The translations under genes were made by a program, and so were the position numbers. From positions 1-7,801 of the forward strand of contig CBDUQP010000144.1 in NCBI GenBank assembly GCA_965369385.1: a stretch of 7,801 nucleotides of DNA, written 5' to 3'. The DNA is from CBDUQP01 sp965369385. Lineage in GTDB: Bacteria > Planctomycetota > Phycisphaerae > SM23-33. The first letter of the stretch is position 1. Every line of letters starts with the position of its first letter. This document shows, one piece after another, positions 1 to 4,988 of this stretch. The notes below the pieces were generated by a model, which was not told the origin of the DNA, made no database searches, and saw only the letters and a program-made list of their open reading frames with translations.

Positions 1-80
1 TGTCCCCGTTTTTGCGATAGATAGCGTACGCCGCGAAAGTGGGGACAGTCCCCAACGGCGGGACAGTCCCCATTTTCGCT
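1..80. repeat. REP-like cluster of GTCCCC/GGGGAC inverted repeats
   Basis: Three related arms are visible: TGTCCCCGTTTTTGCG at 1-16, CGCGAAAGTGGGGACA at 32-47 and GTCCCCATTTTCGC at 66-79. Arm 1-16 pairs along all 16 positions with 32-47, with three G-T wobbles. The segment 33-46 can instead pair along all 14 positions with 66-79, with one wobble, so two mutually exclusive hairpins are possible. GGGGACAGTCCCC at 41-53 is itself an inverted repeat around one A, and GGGACAGTCCCC at 60-71 is a near copy. The first loop holds the perfect palindrome GCGTACGC (24-31). The cluster may continue left of the window. It could be a REP-type element, the end of a mobile element, or a terminator for a gene further left; the sequence alone does not decide. 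Confidence 0.6.
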
Positions 81-107
81 AGACTATAACTGTACGAGTG
101 ATATAAT
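80..107 (+). promoter_or_regulatory. Putative trpE promoter (sigma-70 type)
   Basis: A perfect -10 box TATAAT lies at 102-107. The hexamer TAGACT at 80-85 matches the -35 consensus TTGACA at four of six positions, with a 16-base spacer. Transcription would start near 113-114, giving a leader of about 21 nt before the ATG at 135. That is too short for a leader-peptide attenuator or a T-box. The -35 box touches the end of the hairpin cluster at 1-80. Confidence 0.6.
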
Positions 108-134
108 CTTTGACGCTCTTGGATTCTCAATACC

Positions 135-1643
135 ATGAAACATTACTATCCCAATTTCGACGATTTTCTAGATCTCAGCCAGCAGGGCACTACCATCCCG
201 GTCTATCGCCAGCTAATGGCAGACGCCCTGACGCCGGTATCTGCGTATCAACGTCTTGCAGAGCTAACGGGCTATGCGAAGTCGAAGAACGCTTTCCTGC
301 TGGAGAGTGTTGTCGGTGGCGAGAGGGTAGCCAGGTATTCGTTCGTCGGTGTAGATCCCGAACTGACTTTCACCGCCCGACGCGACGAGATTACCATTCA
401 ACAGCTCGGTCAAGAGGCCGAGGTGATAACCAGTCATGATCCGCTGGAAGAGCTGAAGAAGATCATGGAACCGCACAAGGCTGTGCAGGTGAAGGGGCTT
501 CCTCCATTCGCCGGCGGTTTGGTGGGGTATGCGGGTTACGATATGGTTCGTTACTACGAGGATATCGGTGAAGGGCCCGCGGACGATCGCAATCTGCCTG
601 ACATCCTGTTCGGTTTGTACAGGACGATGGTTATTTTCGATCACGTGTCGAAGACCATCAAGGTGGTTTCGAACGCATGCATTTCCGGCGATCCCGGCGC
701 TGCATACGCAGAGGCTTGCGAAGCTATCGAAAGAACCATTTCGCGTCTGTGCGAAGGTAGCGGGCACCAGGTTGACGAGATTAATATGGTCGGCCTGCCC
801 CAGAAGCCCTTCAAGAGCAATATGGATCGCGAGAGTTTCTGCAAGATGGTGGATTCGGTCAAAGAATACATTCTTGCGGGGGATATTTTCCAGGTTGTGC
901 AGTCCCAGCGGCTTGAGGTGGAGACTTCCGCCAATAGTTTCGACATATATCGGGCTCTCAGGGTGGTCAACCCGTCGCCTTATATGTTCCTGCTGAACAC
1001 TCCCGACGCCACACTTGTAGGATCGAGCCCGGAGATTATGTGTCGCGTGCAGGATGGCGTGCTGACAAGCCGTCCGCTTGCAGGAACCCGCAAACGCGGC
1101 GTGACCGATGCCGAAGACATTGCACTCGAAGAAGAACTCCTGGCAGATCCGAAAGAACGCGCAGAACACATAATGCTGGTGGACCTGGCGCGAAACGATG
1201 TTGGACGAGTGGCTGAGCCCAAGAGCGTGGAACTTTCGGACCTGATGGCAGTCGAACGCTACAGCCACGTGATGCATATCGTTTCTGATGTGAAGGGCAA
1301 GCTTGCCGAAGGAATGAACGCGTTTGATGCCCTCAAGGCAACGCTGCCGGTTGGAACGGTGTCTGGAGCGCCGAAGATACGCGCGATGGAGATAATCGAC
1401 GAGTTCGAACCTACTCGCAGGGGGCCATACGCCGGTGCGGTCGGCTATGTTGATTTTTCGGGCAATATGGACACGTGCATTGCGCTGCGGACGATGGTTA
1501 TCGTCGATGGGAAAGCGTATTTGCAGGCCGGCGCGGGCATCGTAGCCGATTCCGTGGCCGAAAGTGAATACGAAGAGACGCTTAACAAGGCCAGAGCCCT
1601 TCTGAGAGCCATCGAAGTGGCGGAAGCGGGCATGGGGGGTTAA
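135..1643 (+). CDS. trpE: Anthranilate synthase component I
   Basis: It converts chorismate to anthranilate, the first committed step of tryptophan synthesis, using ammonia released from glutamine by the partner TrpG in the cytoplasm. The 502 residues match the usual length of about 500. The N-terminal domain carries LLES (55-58), part of the tryptophan feedback site, and NPSPYM (279-284) is the second part of that site. The chorismate-binding domain shows GDIFQVVQSQR (249-259), GSSPEIM (296-302), PLAGTRKRG (314-322), DLARNDVG (350-357), GTVSGAPK (407-414) and GAGIVADS (466-473), so the catalytic and Mg2+-binding parts look intact and feedback inhibition is expected. The start fits the family's N-terminal pattern of YPNFDDFLDL followed by IPVYR. 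No clear Shine-Dalgarno site precedes it. No trpG follows; the next gene is convergent, so the glutaminase partner must lie elsewhere. PabB and the isochorismate synthases are related, but the LLES and NPSPYM motifs favour TrpE. Confidence 0.96.
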   Translation: MKHYYPNFDDFLDLSQQGTTIPVYRQLMADALTPVSAYQRLAELTGYAKSKNAFLLESVVGGERVARYSFVGVDPELTFTARRDEITIQQLGQEAEVITSHDPLEELKKIMEPHKAVQVKGLPPFAGGLVGYAGYDMVRYYEDIGEGPADDRNLPDILFGLYRTMVIFDHVSKTIKVVSNACISGDPGAAYAEACEAIERTISRLCEGSGHQVDEINMVGLPQKPFKSNMDRESFCKMVDSVKEYILAGDIFQVVQSQRLEVETSANSFDIYRALRVVNPSPYMFLLNTPDATLVGSSPEIMCRVQDGVLTSRPLAGTRKRGVTDAEDIALEEELLADPKERAEHIMLVDLARNDVGRVAEPKSVELSDLMAVERYSHVMHIVSDVKGKLAEGMNAFDALKATLPVGTVSGAPKIRAMEIIDEFEPTRRGPYAGAVGYVDFSGNMDTCIALRTMVIVDGKAYLQAGAGIVADSVAESEYEETLNKARALLRAIEVAEAGMGG

Positions 1644-1644
1644 A

Positions 1645-2043
1645 TTACGCTTTGTTGCGTCTCAGGCCCTTTGCGGCAGCGATAAGGCACATCAGCGCGA
1701 TCGCAATCACTACGCCTGTGACATCTGCAAGCCAATCCGAAAATGCGGCGTGCCTGCCAAAGAGCGGTTGGGTGAGTTCATCGCCAATACCATACGTCAT
1801 CATCGTGATTGCGATGATGACGTTTCTTTTGCGCAGCGGGATGCCGCGAGCGAGCAGTGCAAGACCAAAAAGGAGTGATAGTATCGCGTATCCTCCGCCA
1901 TGCAAGACAACATCGGTCGCGTGCAGCTTCGGGAGGTGCTGGACGGGGGTATGGGTGGCGAGAAACGCTGCTGCCCATGCGGCTGCACAAAGGATGTAGG
2001 CAGCGCGGCGATATCTGGGGGCAAATTGTGAGGTATGTTTCAT
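1645..2043 (-). CDS. VanZ-like family membrane protein
   Basis: This is a 132-residue integral membrane protein with four predicted helices at about 14-30, 46-66, 74-91 and 105-124. Two motifs mark the VanZ-like family: D44-x3-H48-x3-Y52 at the start of helix 2, and DELTQ (88-92) followed by R97, D103 and D107 before helix 4. VanZ is named for low-level teicoplanin resistance, but most family members of this size have no known role, so resistance should not be assumed. The C-terminus is basic (KGLRRNKA). The ATG overlaps the stop of the parA-type gene by four bases (ATGA) and has no evident Shine-Dalgarno site, so its translation is probably coupled to that gene. Its stop is one base from the trpE stop on the other strand, leaving no room for a separate terminator. 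Confidence 0.83.
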   Translation of the reverse strand: MKHTSQFAPRYRRAAYILCAAAWAAAFLATHTPVQHLPKLHATDVVLHGGGYAILSLLFGLALLARGIPLRKRNVIIAITMMTYGIGDELTQPLFGRHAAFSDWLADVTGVVIAIALMCLIAAAKGLRRNKA

Positions 2044-3053
2044 TCGCTTTGTGGTTGCGTCGGCTGCGGGTGGGGCGTTTGCTGCGTTTGGTCGGTCTGT
2101 TGGCCGGCGACATCTTCGGGCAGGTATTCTGCGGTGTTATCAGCTTGCGATTCCGCATCCAAGTCCGCCGCTGAGCAAGTGTCATCCGATTCAGCTTGCG
2201 ATTCGGGCAGTGATTCTGCTTCGCACTGGGTCTGTTCAGTGCTGACGGGTGGCGTCTCGGTGGCGTTCAGGCAGTCCATGAACTCTTTTGCGAGTGCAAG
2301 ATAGTCGTTGGCGCCATTGGAACCTGGTGCGTAATCGAAGATGGTGGTGCCATAGGACGGGCACTCGGCCAGCTTGACGTTGCGTCTGATAGTGGCTTTG
2401 AGAAGTTTTGTATTGCCCCAGGGGACATCGGTGCCCTTTGTTGCGTCGAAAAATTCCCGCATGTCGGCTTCCACCTCGGCCGCGAGGCGGGTGTTTCGTT
2501 CGTGCATGCACATGATAACGCCGGTGACTTTGAGTCGCGGGTTGATGCGTTTTTGAACGAGTGCGACGGTTTCCAGCAGTTTCCCGAGCCCCTGAAGTGC
2601 GAGGAAGTGCGGTTGCAGCGGAATGAACACGTCATCGGCGGCCGCCAGTGCATTGAGCGTAAGCAGCCCCAGGCTTGGCGGGCAGTCAATCATGGCGTAG
2701 TCGAAAAGCCCATCGCACTTGGCGAGCTTGTCGGTAAGAATTTGTTCTCGTCCTACGGTCGTGACCAGTTCAATTTCGGCGGCGGCGAGATCTATCTCTG
2801 ACGGCAAGATGGAGATATTCTCGGTAACGTTGACGATGGCGTCCTGGCAGGAAGCGTCGGAAACGAGTACGTCATAGACTCCGGTTTCGCTCTGGCCGGG
2901 CTCTACGCCGAAGTGGAGAGTGAGGTGAGCTTGGGGATCGAGGTCTACAAGACAGACCTTATGCCCCATCGCAGCGATAGCGGCTCCGAGGTTGGCGACG
3001 GTGGTGGTTTTGCCGACTCCACCTTTCTGATTGATAACTGCAATAGTGCGCAC
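2040..3053 (-). CDS. ParA/Soj-type ATPase with acidic C-terminal tail
   Basis: It is a deviant-Walker P-loop ATPase of the ParA/MinD class. These proteins dimerise on ATP, bind DNA or membrane, and position chromosomes or other cargo. From the GTG at 3053 the protein has 337 residues. It shows the deviant Walker A KGGVGKTT (10-17, signature Lys10 and Lys15), the switch region DLDPQAHLT (37-45), Walker B YAMIDCPPS (119-127) and the basic ATIRRN segment (220-225). This is the chromosomal ParA/Soj pattern. The core ends near residue 263. The last 70 or so residues are rich in Glu, Asp, Gln, Ser and Pro and look disordered, which is unusual for Soj. The open frame reaches 3212, but the extra 53 residues do not resemble the family and the promoter lies inside them, so GTG 3053 is preferred. 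No parB is adjacent in the window; the only coupled partner is the VanZ-like gene. The cargo is therefore unknown. Confidence 0.92.
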   Translation of the reverse strand: MRTIAVINQKGGVGKTTTVANLGAAIAAMGHKVCLVDLDPQAHLTLHFGVEPGQSETGVYDVLVSDASCQDAIVNVTENISILPSEIDLAAAEIELVTTVGREQILTDKLAKCDGLFDYAMIDCPPSLGLLTLNALAAADDVFIPLQPHFLALQGLGKLLETVALVQKRINPRLKVTGVIMCMHERNTRLAAEVEADMREFFDATKGTDVPWGNTKLLKATIRRNVKLAECPSYGTTIFDYAPGSNGANDYLALAKEFMDCLNATETPPVSTEQTQCEAESLPESQAESDDTCSAADLDAESQADNTAEYLPEDVAGQQTDQTQQTPHPQPTQPQSE

Positions 3054-3059
3054 GAGAGC

Positions 3060-3087
3060 ATTATAAGGGTATGTTATCGGGTAGCAA
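3060..3087 (-). promoter_or_regulatory. Putative promoter for leaderless parA-type mRNA
   Basis: On the minus strand TTGCTA (3087-3082, four of six matches to TTGACA) is followed after 16 bases by a perfect TATAAT (3065-3060). The six bases GCTCTC then lead directly to the GTG start at 3053. A start six bases after the -10 box would place the first transcribed base on that G, so the mRNA would have no leader. There is no Shine-Dalgarno sequence, which agrees with this reading. Confidence 0.6.
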
Positions 3088-3159
3088 GCCCAGAAGCCCA
3101 AGAGTATGGCAATATCGCTTAACTGGCTGCCAAAAGGTGGTTGGGTGCTTGTCAGCGGG

Positions 3160-3177
3160 CAATATGGTGAGATATTG
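3160..3177. repeat. Short inverted repeat upstream of the parA-type gene
   Basis: CAATAT (3160-3165) and ATATTG (3172-3177) form a perfect 6-bp inverted repeat around six bases. It lies about 70 bases upstream of the -35 box of the parA-type gene. The octamer GGCAATAT occurs at 3158-3165 and again at 3108-3115. It could be a regulator site, but pieces this short also occur by chance. Confidence 0.25.
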
Positions 3178-3233
3178 ATTGGCGGGTATGATTCGTCTTG
3201 CCAGCCGGGCACGCGGGAGCTGGTGGAAGTGTG

Positions 3234-3278
3234 TATAAACGAAAACAGCGGAAGTTATCAATGAGATAGCTTCCGCTG
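3234..3278 (-). terminator. Rho-independent terminator of the lysine-rich gene
   Basis: The arms CAGCGGAAGTTATC (3246-3259) and GATAGCTTCCGCTG (3265-3278) form a 14-bp stem with one G-T wobble and a 5-base loop. Read on the minus strand, the stem is followed by TTTTCGTTTATA (3245-3234). It lies about 55 bases after the stop codon at 3334 and isolates the lysine-rich gene from the parA-type gene downstream. Confidence 0.85.
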
Positions 3279-3333
3279 TTTCGTATATTCCCCTTGCAGC
3301 GAGAGGCAAGGAATGCAAATCTGAATGAACAGA

Positions 3334-3729
3334 CTATTTCTTCTTTGCGGGCTTCTTCTTGGCAGCGGTCTTCTTCTTTGCTACCTTCTTGACGGCCTTC
3401 TTCTTGGCAGGTGCCTTCTTTGCGGCTTTCTTCTTGGCAGGAGCCTTCTTCTTTGCGACCTTCTTTACGATCTTCTTCTTTGCGACTTTCTTCTTTGCAG
3501 CTTTCTTCACGATCTTCTTCTTTACAACTTTTTTCTTTGCAGCCTTCTTTACGACTTTCTTCTTTGCGACTTTCTTTGCGGCCTTCTTGATAACTCTCTT
3601 CTTCGCAGCCTTCTTTACGATCTTCTTTACGACTTTTTTCTTTGCAGCTTTCTTTACGGCCTTCTTCTTGGCAGCGGGTTTCTTCTTTGCAACTTTCTTC
3701 GCTGCCTTCTTTGCTATCTTCTTCGCCAT
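3334..3729 (-). CDS. Lysine-rich histone H1-like protein (KAAK/KKVVKK repeats)
   Basis: The protein is 131 residues long with 70 lysines by hand count (53%). It uses only eight amino-acid types (Lys, Ala, Val, Ile, Pro, Thr, one Arg and the initial Met). It has no acidic, aromatic, Gly, Ser or Cys residue, so its charge is about +71. The chain repeats units such as AAKK, VAKKK, VVKK and IVKK with a period of about four to five; proline units (APAKKK, KPAKKK) cluster near the C-terminus. This resembles the tails of eukaryotic H1, Pseudomonas AlgP and chlamydial Hc proteins, which bind DNA and compact the nucleoid. Here there is no globular domain. A nucleoid role is inferred. The ATG at 3729 is chosen because AAGGAG (3743-3738) sits eight bases upstream; an in-frame ATG at 3774 lacks such support. 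A strong terminator follows, so it is probably monocistronic. Confidence 0.85.
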   Translation of the reverse strand: MAKKIAKKAAKKVAKKKPAAKKKAVKKAAKKKVVKKIVKKAAKKRVIKKAAKKVAKKKVVKKAAKKKVVKKKIVKKAAKKKVAKKKIVKKVAKKKAPAKKKAAKKAPAKKKAVKKVAKKKTAAKKKPAKKK

Positions 3730-3737
3730 TCGTGAAT

Positions 3738-3743
3738 CTCCTT
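3738..3743 (-). promoter_or_regulatory. Shine-Dalgarno site of the lysine-rich gene
   Basis: AAGGAG lies eight bases before the ATG at 3729. It fixes the start at MAKK and is one of only two strong Shine-Dalgarno sites in the window; the other precedes atpK. Confidence 0.75.
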
Positions 3744-3846
3744 GCGGCGTTGCGGAACAATGCTCGCTACACATTCAGTGTTCATGTTCCGTGCCATATC
3801 GGTTGTCAATTGCCATAAACAATGACTTCTTGAAACTTCTGTCGTC

Positions 3847-3852
3847 ATTATA
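3847..3852 (-). promoter_or_regulatory. Candidate -10 box for the lysine-rich gene
   Basis: A perfect TATAAT lies on the minus strand, 118 bases before the ATG at 3729. The hexamers 16-18 bases upstream of it (GAATTA, AGAATT, AAGAAT) do not match the -35 consensus well. This is a possible promoter only. Confidence 0.35.
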
Positions 3853-3953
3853 GGCGATTGAAGTTAAATAATTCTTGAAATGGATTTGCGTAAAGTGTGT
3901 TCGAAGTTGAACTCGCACTTCACCGCGAGATGCTTTGCACATGCTTGGGACTG

Positions 3954-3970
3954 TTCAATTGCCAATTGAA
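3954..3970. promoter_or_regulatory. 17-bp palindrome, possible operator
   Basis: TTCAATTG and CAATTGAA form perfect 8-base arms around a single C. The size and symmetry suit a dimeric regulator site. It lies about 100 bases upstream of the TATAAT at 3852-3847 and about 90 bases after the esterase stop. No T-run follows on either strand, so it is unlikely to be a terminator. Confidence 0.4.
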
Positions 3971-4057
3971 AAGCGCGCGACGTGACTCTATGAGTTGAGA
4001 TGATTGTGCAATTCTTCAGTCGCTATGGCAACAACAAAGTGAAATGTTTTTGAGAGT

Positions 4058-4819
4058 TTACTGCGCGGCGATGTGTCCTGCTGATGGCATTGGTGTCTTC
4101 CAGTGTGATTTGAAGAACTCCATCGCAACATCGGGGCGGCGTTGATGTCCTTGACCCGGAAGCACTCTTGTCTCAACGGTGAATCCTTTCTCGTTCAGGT
4201 AATTGATCGCATCTTGAGACTGGAGCTTTATCGTGAACGGATCATTTGATCCGTAATACACCATGATCTTCGAGTTCTTCGCTTCTTTGGGGTACCAGCC
4301 ATCCACGTTATGCCTCGAGAAATTGCAGTTCTCCGCAACTATCGTAGAGAAAATGTCAGGATGTCGCAGGCCTACCCAATATGTGGGGAATCCGCCGCCT
4401 GAGAAGCCGGTTATCATGATGTTGGCGCGATCAATGTTGTAGCGATACGTAAGCTGGCTGACGATGCTGAGAATGAATCTTTCGTTGGCGAGCATGCCAA
4501 CTATCGGACCATCACCTATGAGACCGTCGGTCGCCATCAACTCGGGAGCAACCACGATGCAGCCGTTTTCCTGGGCCAGCATCTTCCACATTTTTATGTG
4601 ATGGTTCGCAATGTCGAACGGTGGGGTGCCGTGACAACTCACCAGCAGTGGCATGGGGGAATTGCTTTGGTACGTATCGGGAACGAAGATGTAATATCCG
4701 CTACCGGTAACGGGGTCTACCTCGAGCCTTTGCCACGCGCGAGTGTTCTGAGCCTGCGGAATTGCGCAGCCGGCGGCGAATAGAATAAAAAACAATGATG
4801 TTAGTAGACACTTTGGCAT
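4058..4819 (-). CDS. Secreted lipoprotein alpha/beta hydrolase (esterase/PHB-depolymerase-like)
   Basis: From the ATG at 4819 the protein has 253 residues. It starts with a lipoprotein signal peptide: Lys3, a hydrophobic stretch at 5-15 and the lipobox AAGC with Cys18. It should be exported and lipid-anchored. The rest is an alpha/beta hydrolase with HG in SCHGTPP (63-64, oxyanion region), the nucleophile elbow GFSGGG (Ser140), Asp193 in YGSNDPFT and His225 in GQGHQRR, so a complete triad is visible. The overall pattern resembles the LpqC/feruloyl-esterase/poly(3-hydroxybutyrate)-depolymerase group of secreted esterases; the substrate cannot be told. An in-frame ATG at 4849 would put ten residues before the signal peptide and lies within the likely promoter, so 4819 is preferred. 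There is no clear Shine-Dalgarno site. The gene stands alone and its DNA is more AT-rich than the flanking operons, which could mean separate acquisition. Confidence 0.8.
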   Translation of the reverse strand: MPKCLLTSLFFILFAAGCAIPQAQNTRAWQRLEVDPVTGSGYYIFVPDTYQSNSPMPLLVSCHGTPPFDIANHHIKMWKMLAQENGCIVVAPELMATDGLIGDGPIVGMLANERFILSIVSQLTYRYNIDRANIMITGFSGGGFPTYWVGLRHPDIFSTIVAENCNFSRHNVDGWYPKEAKNSKIMVYYGSNDPFTIKLQSQDAINYLNEKGFTVETRVLPGQGHQRRPDVAMEFFKSHWKTPMPSAGHIAAQ

Positions 4820-4830
4820 GGTGAGAATAA

Positions 4831-4859
4831 GTGTTACAGAAAACACCATCCAGTGTCAA
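4831..4859 (-). promoter_or_regulatory. Candidate promoter for the esterase gene
   Basis: A perfect TTGACA (4859-4854) on the minus strand is followed after 17 bases by TAACAC (4836-4831), a weak -10 with three of six matches. Transcription would begin about 5 bases before the ATG at 4819, giving an almost leaderless mRNA. The weak -10 keeps this tentative. Confidence 0.35.
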
Positions 4860-4865
4860 TAGCAG

Positions 4866-4904
4866 AACCCGCGCAACGCATGAGTATCACACGTTACGCG
4901 GGTT
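4866..4904 (-). terminator. Hairpin downstream of the V-ATPase operon
   Basis: AACCCGCGCAACG (4866-4878) and CGTTACGCGGGTT (4892-4904) pair over 13 positions with one mismatch, around a 13-base loop. On the minus strand only CTGCTATT follows, with no real T-run; on the plus strand CGTTTCGTTATA follows. It is a stable hairpin between atpK and the esterase gene, probably terminating or protecting the ATPase mRNA. Confidence 0.55.
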
Positions 4905-4925
4905 CGTTTCGTTATATGCGAGATG

Positions 4926-4972
4926 CTAAGATTATGCTTAACGCATGGATCGAAGCATGCCTCGCATCTTAG
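4926..4972 (-). terminator. Second hairpin after atpK
   Basis: CTAAGAT (4926-4932) pairs with ATCTTAG (4966-4972), and ATGCTT (4934-4939) pairs with AAGCAT (4953-4958) inside it, leaving a lopsided internal bulge. An alternative fold pairs ATGCGAG (4916-4922) with CTCGCAT (4961-4967). It begins 17 bases after the atpK stop codon. It lacks a T-run, so it may serve as an mRNA 3' end structure rather than a classical terminator. Confidence 0.4.
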
Positions 4973-4988
4973 TATTCTTGCCCATATT

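Larger units (their letters stand above)
3730..4057. other. Intergenic region upstream of the lysine-rich gene
   Basis: This 328-base stretch contains no convincing gene. On the minus strand it holds a perfect TATAAT (3852-3847) without a good -35, and a perfect TTGACA (3809-3804) followed 17 bases later by a poor -10 (CATGAA, 3786-3781). Either could start the lysine-rich mRNA, with a leader of about 110 or 45 bases. A 17-bp palindrome lies at 3954-3970. The part next to the esterase stop (4000-4057) shows no strong terminator. Confidence 0.5.

Noticed and set aside
1..80. CRISPR array
   Set aside because: The repeats are inverted, uneven in spacing and too few, and no cas gene is near.
264..1277. 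337-residue minus-strand frame opposite trpE
   Set aside because: It lies entirely antisense to a complete, well-conserved trpE and shows no family motif.
1645..2043. Glycopeptide-resistance gene vanZ
   Set aside because: Family motifs fit, but no van cluster is present and most VanZ-like proteins have no proven resistance role.
3054..3212. 53-residue N-terminal extension of the ParA-type frame
   Set aside because: It is unlike any ParA N-terminus, contains the promoter, and the GTG at 3053 gives the canonical start.
3152..3760. 202-residue minus-strand frame rich in Lys, Glu and Ser
   Set aside because: It is another frame of the same repeat DNA, runs through the terminator, and has no start signal.
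3730..3774. 15-residue N-terminal extension (MCSEH...) of the lysine-rich protein
   Set aside because: The composition differs from the rest and the Shine-Dalgarno site lies inside it, pointing to the ATG at 3729.
3325..3853. Two plus-strand frames rich in Leu or Phe that look like membrane proteins
   Set aside because: They are translations of the polypyrimidine strand opposite the lysine-rich gene, where stops are rare. The lysine-rich frame has the ribosome site and terminator.
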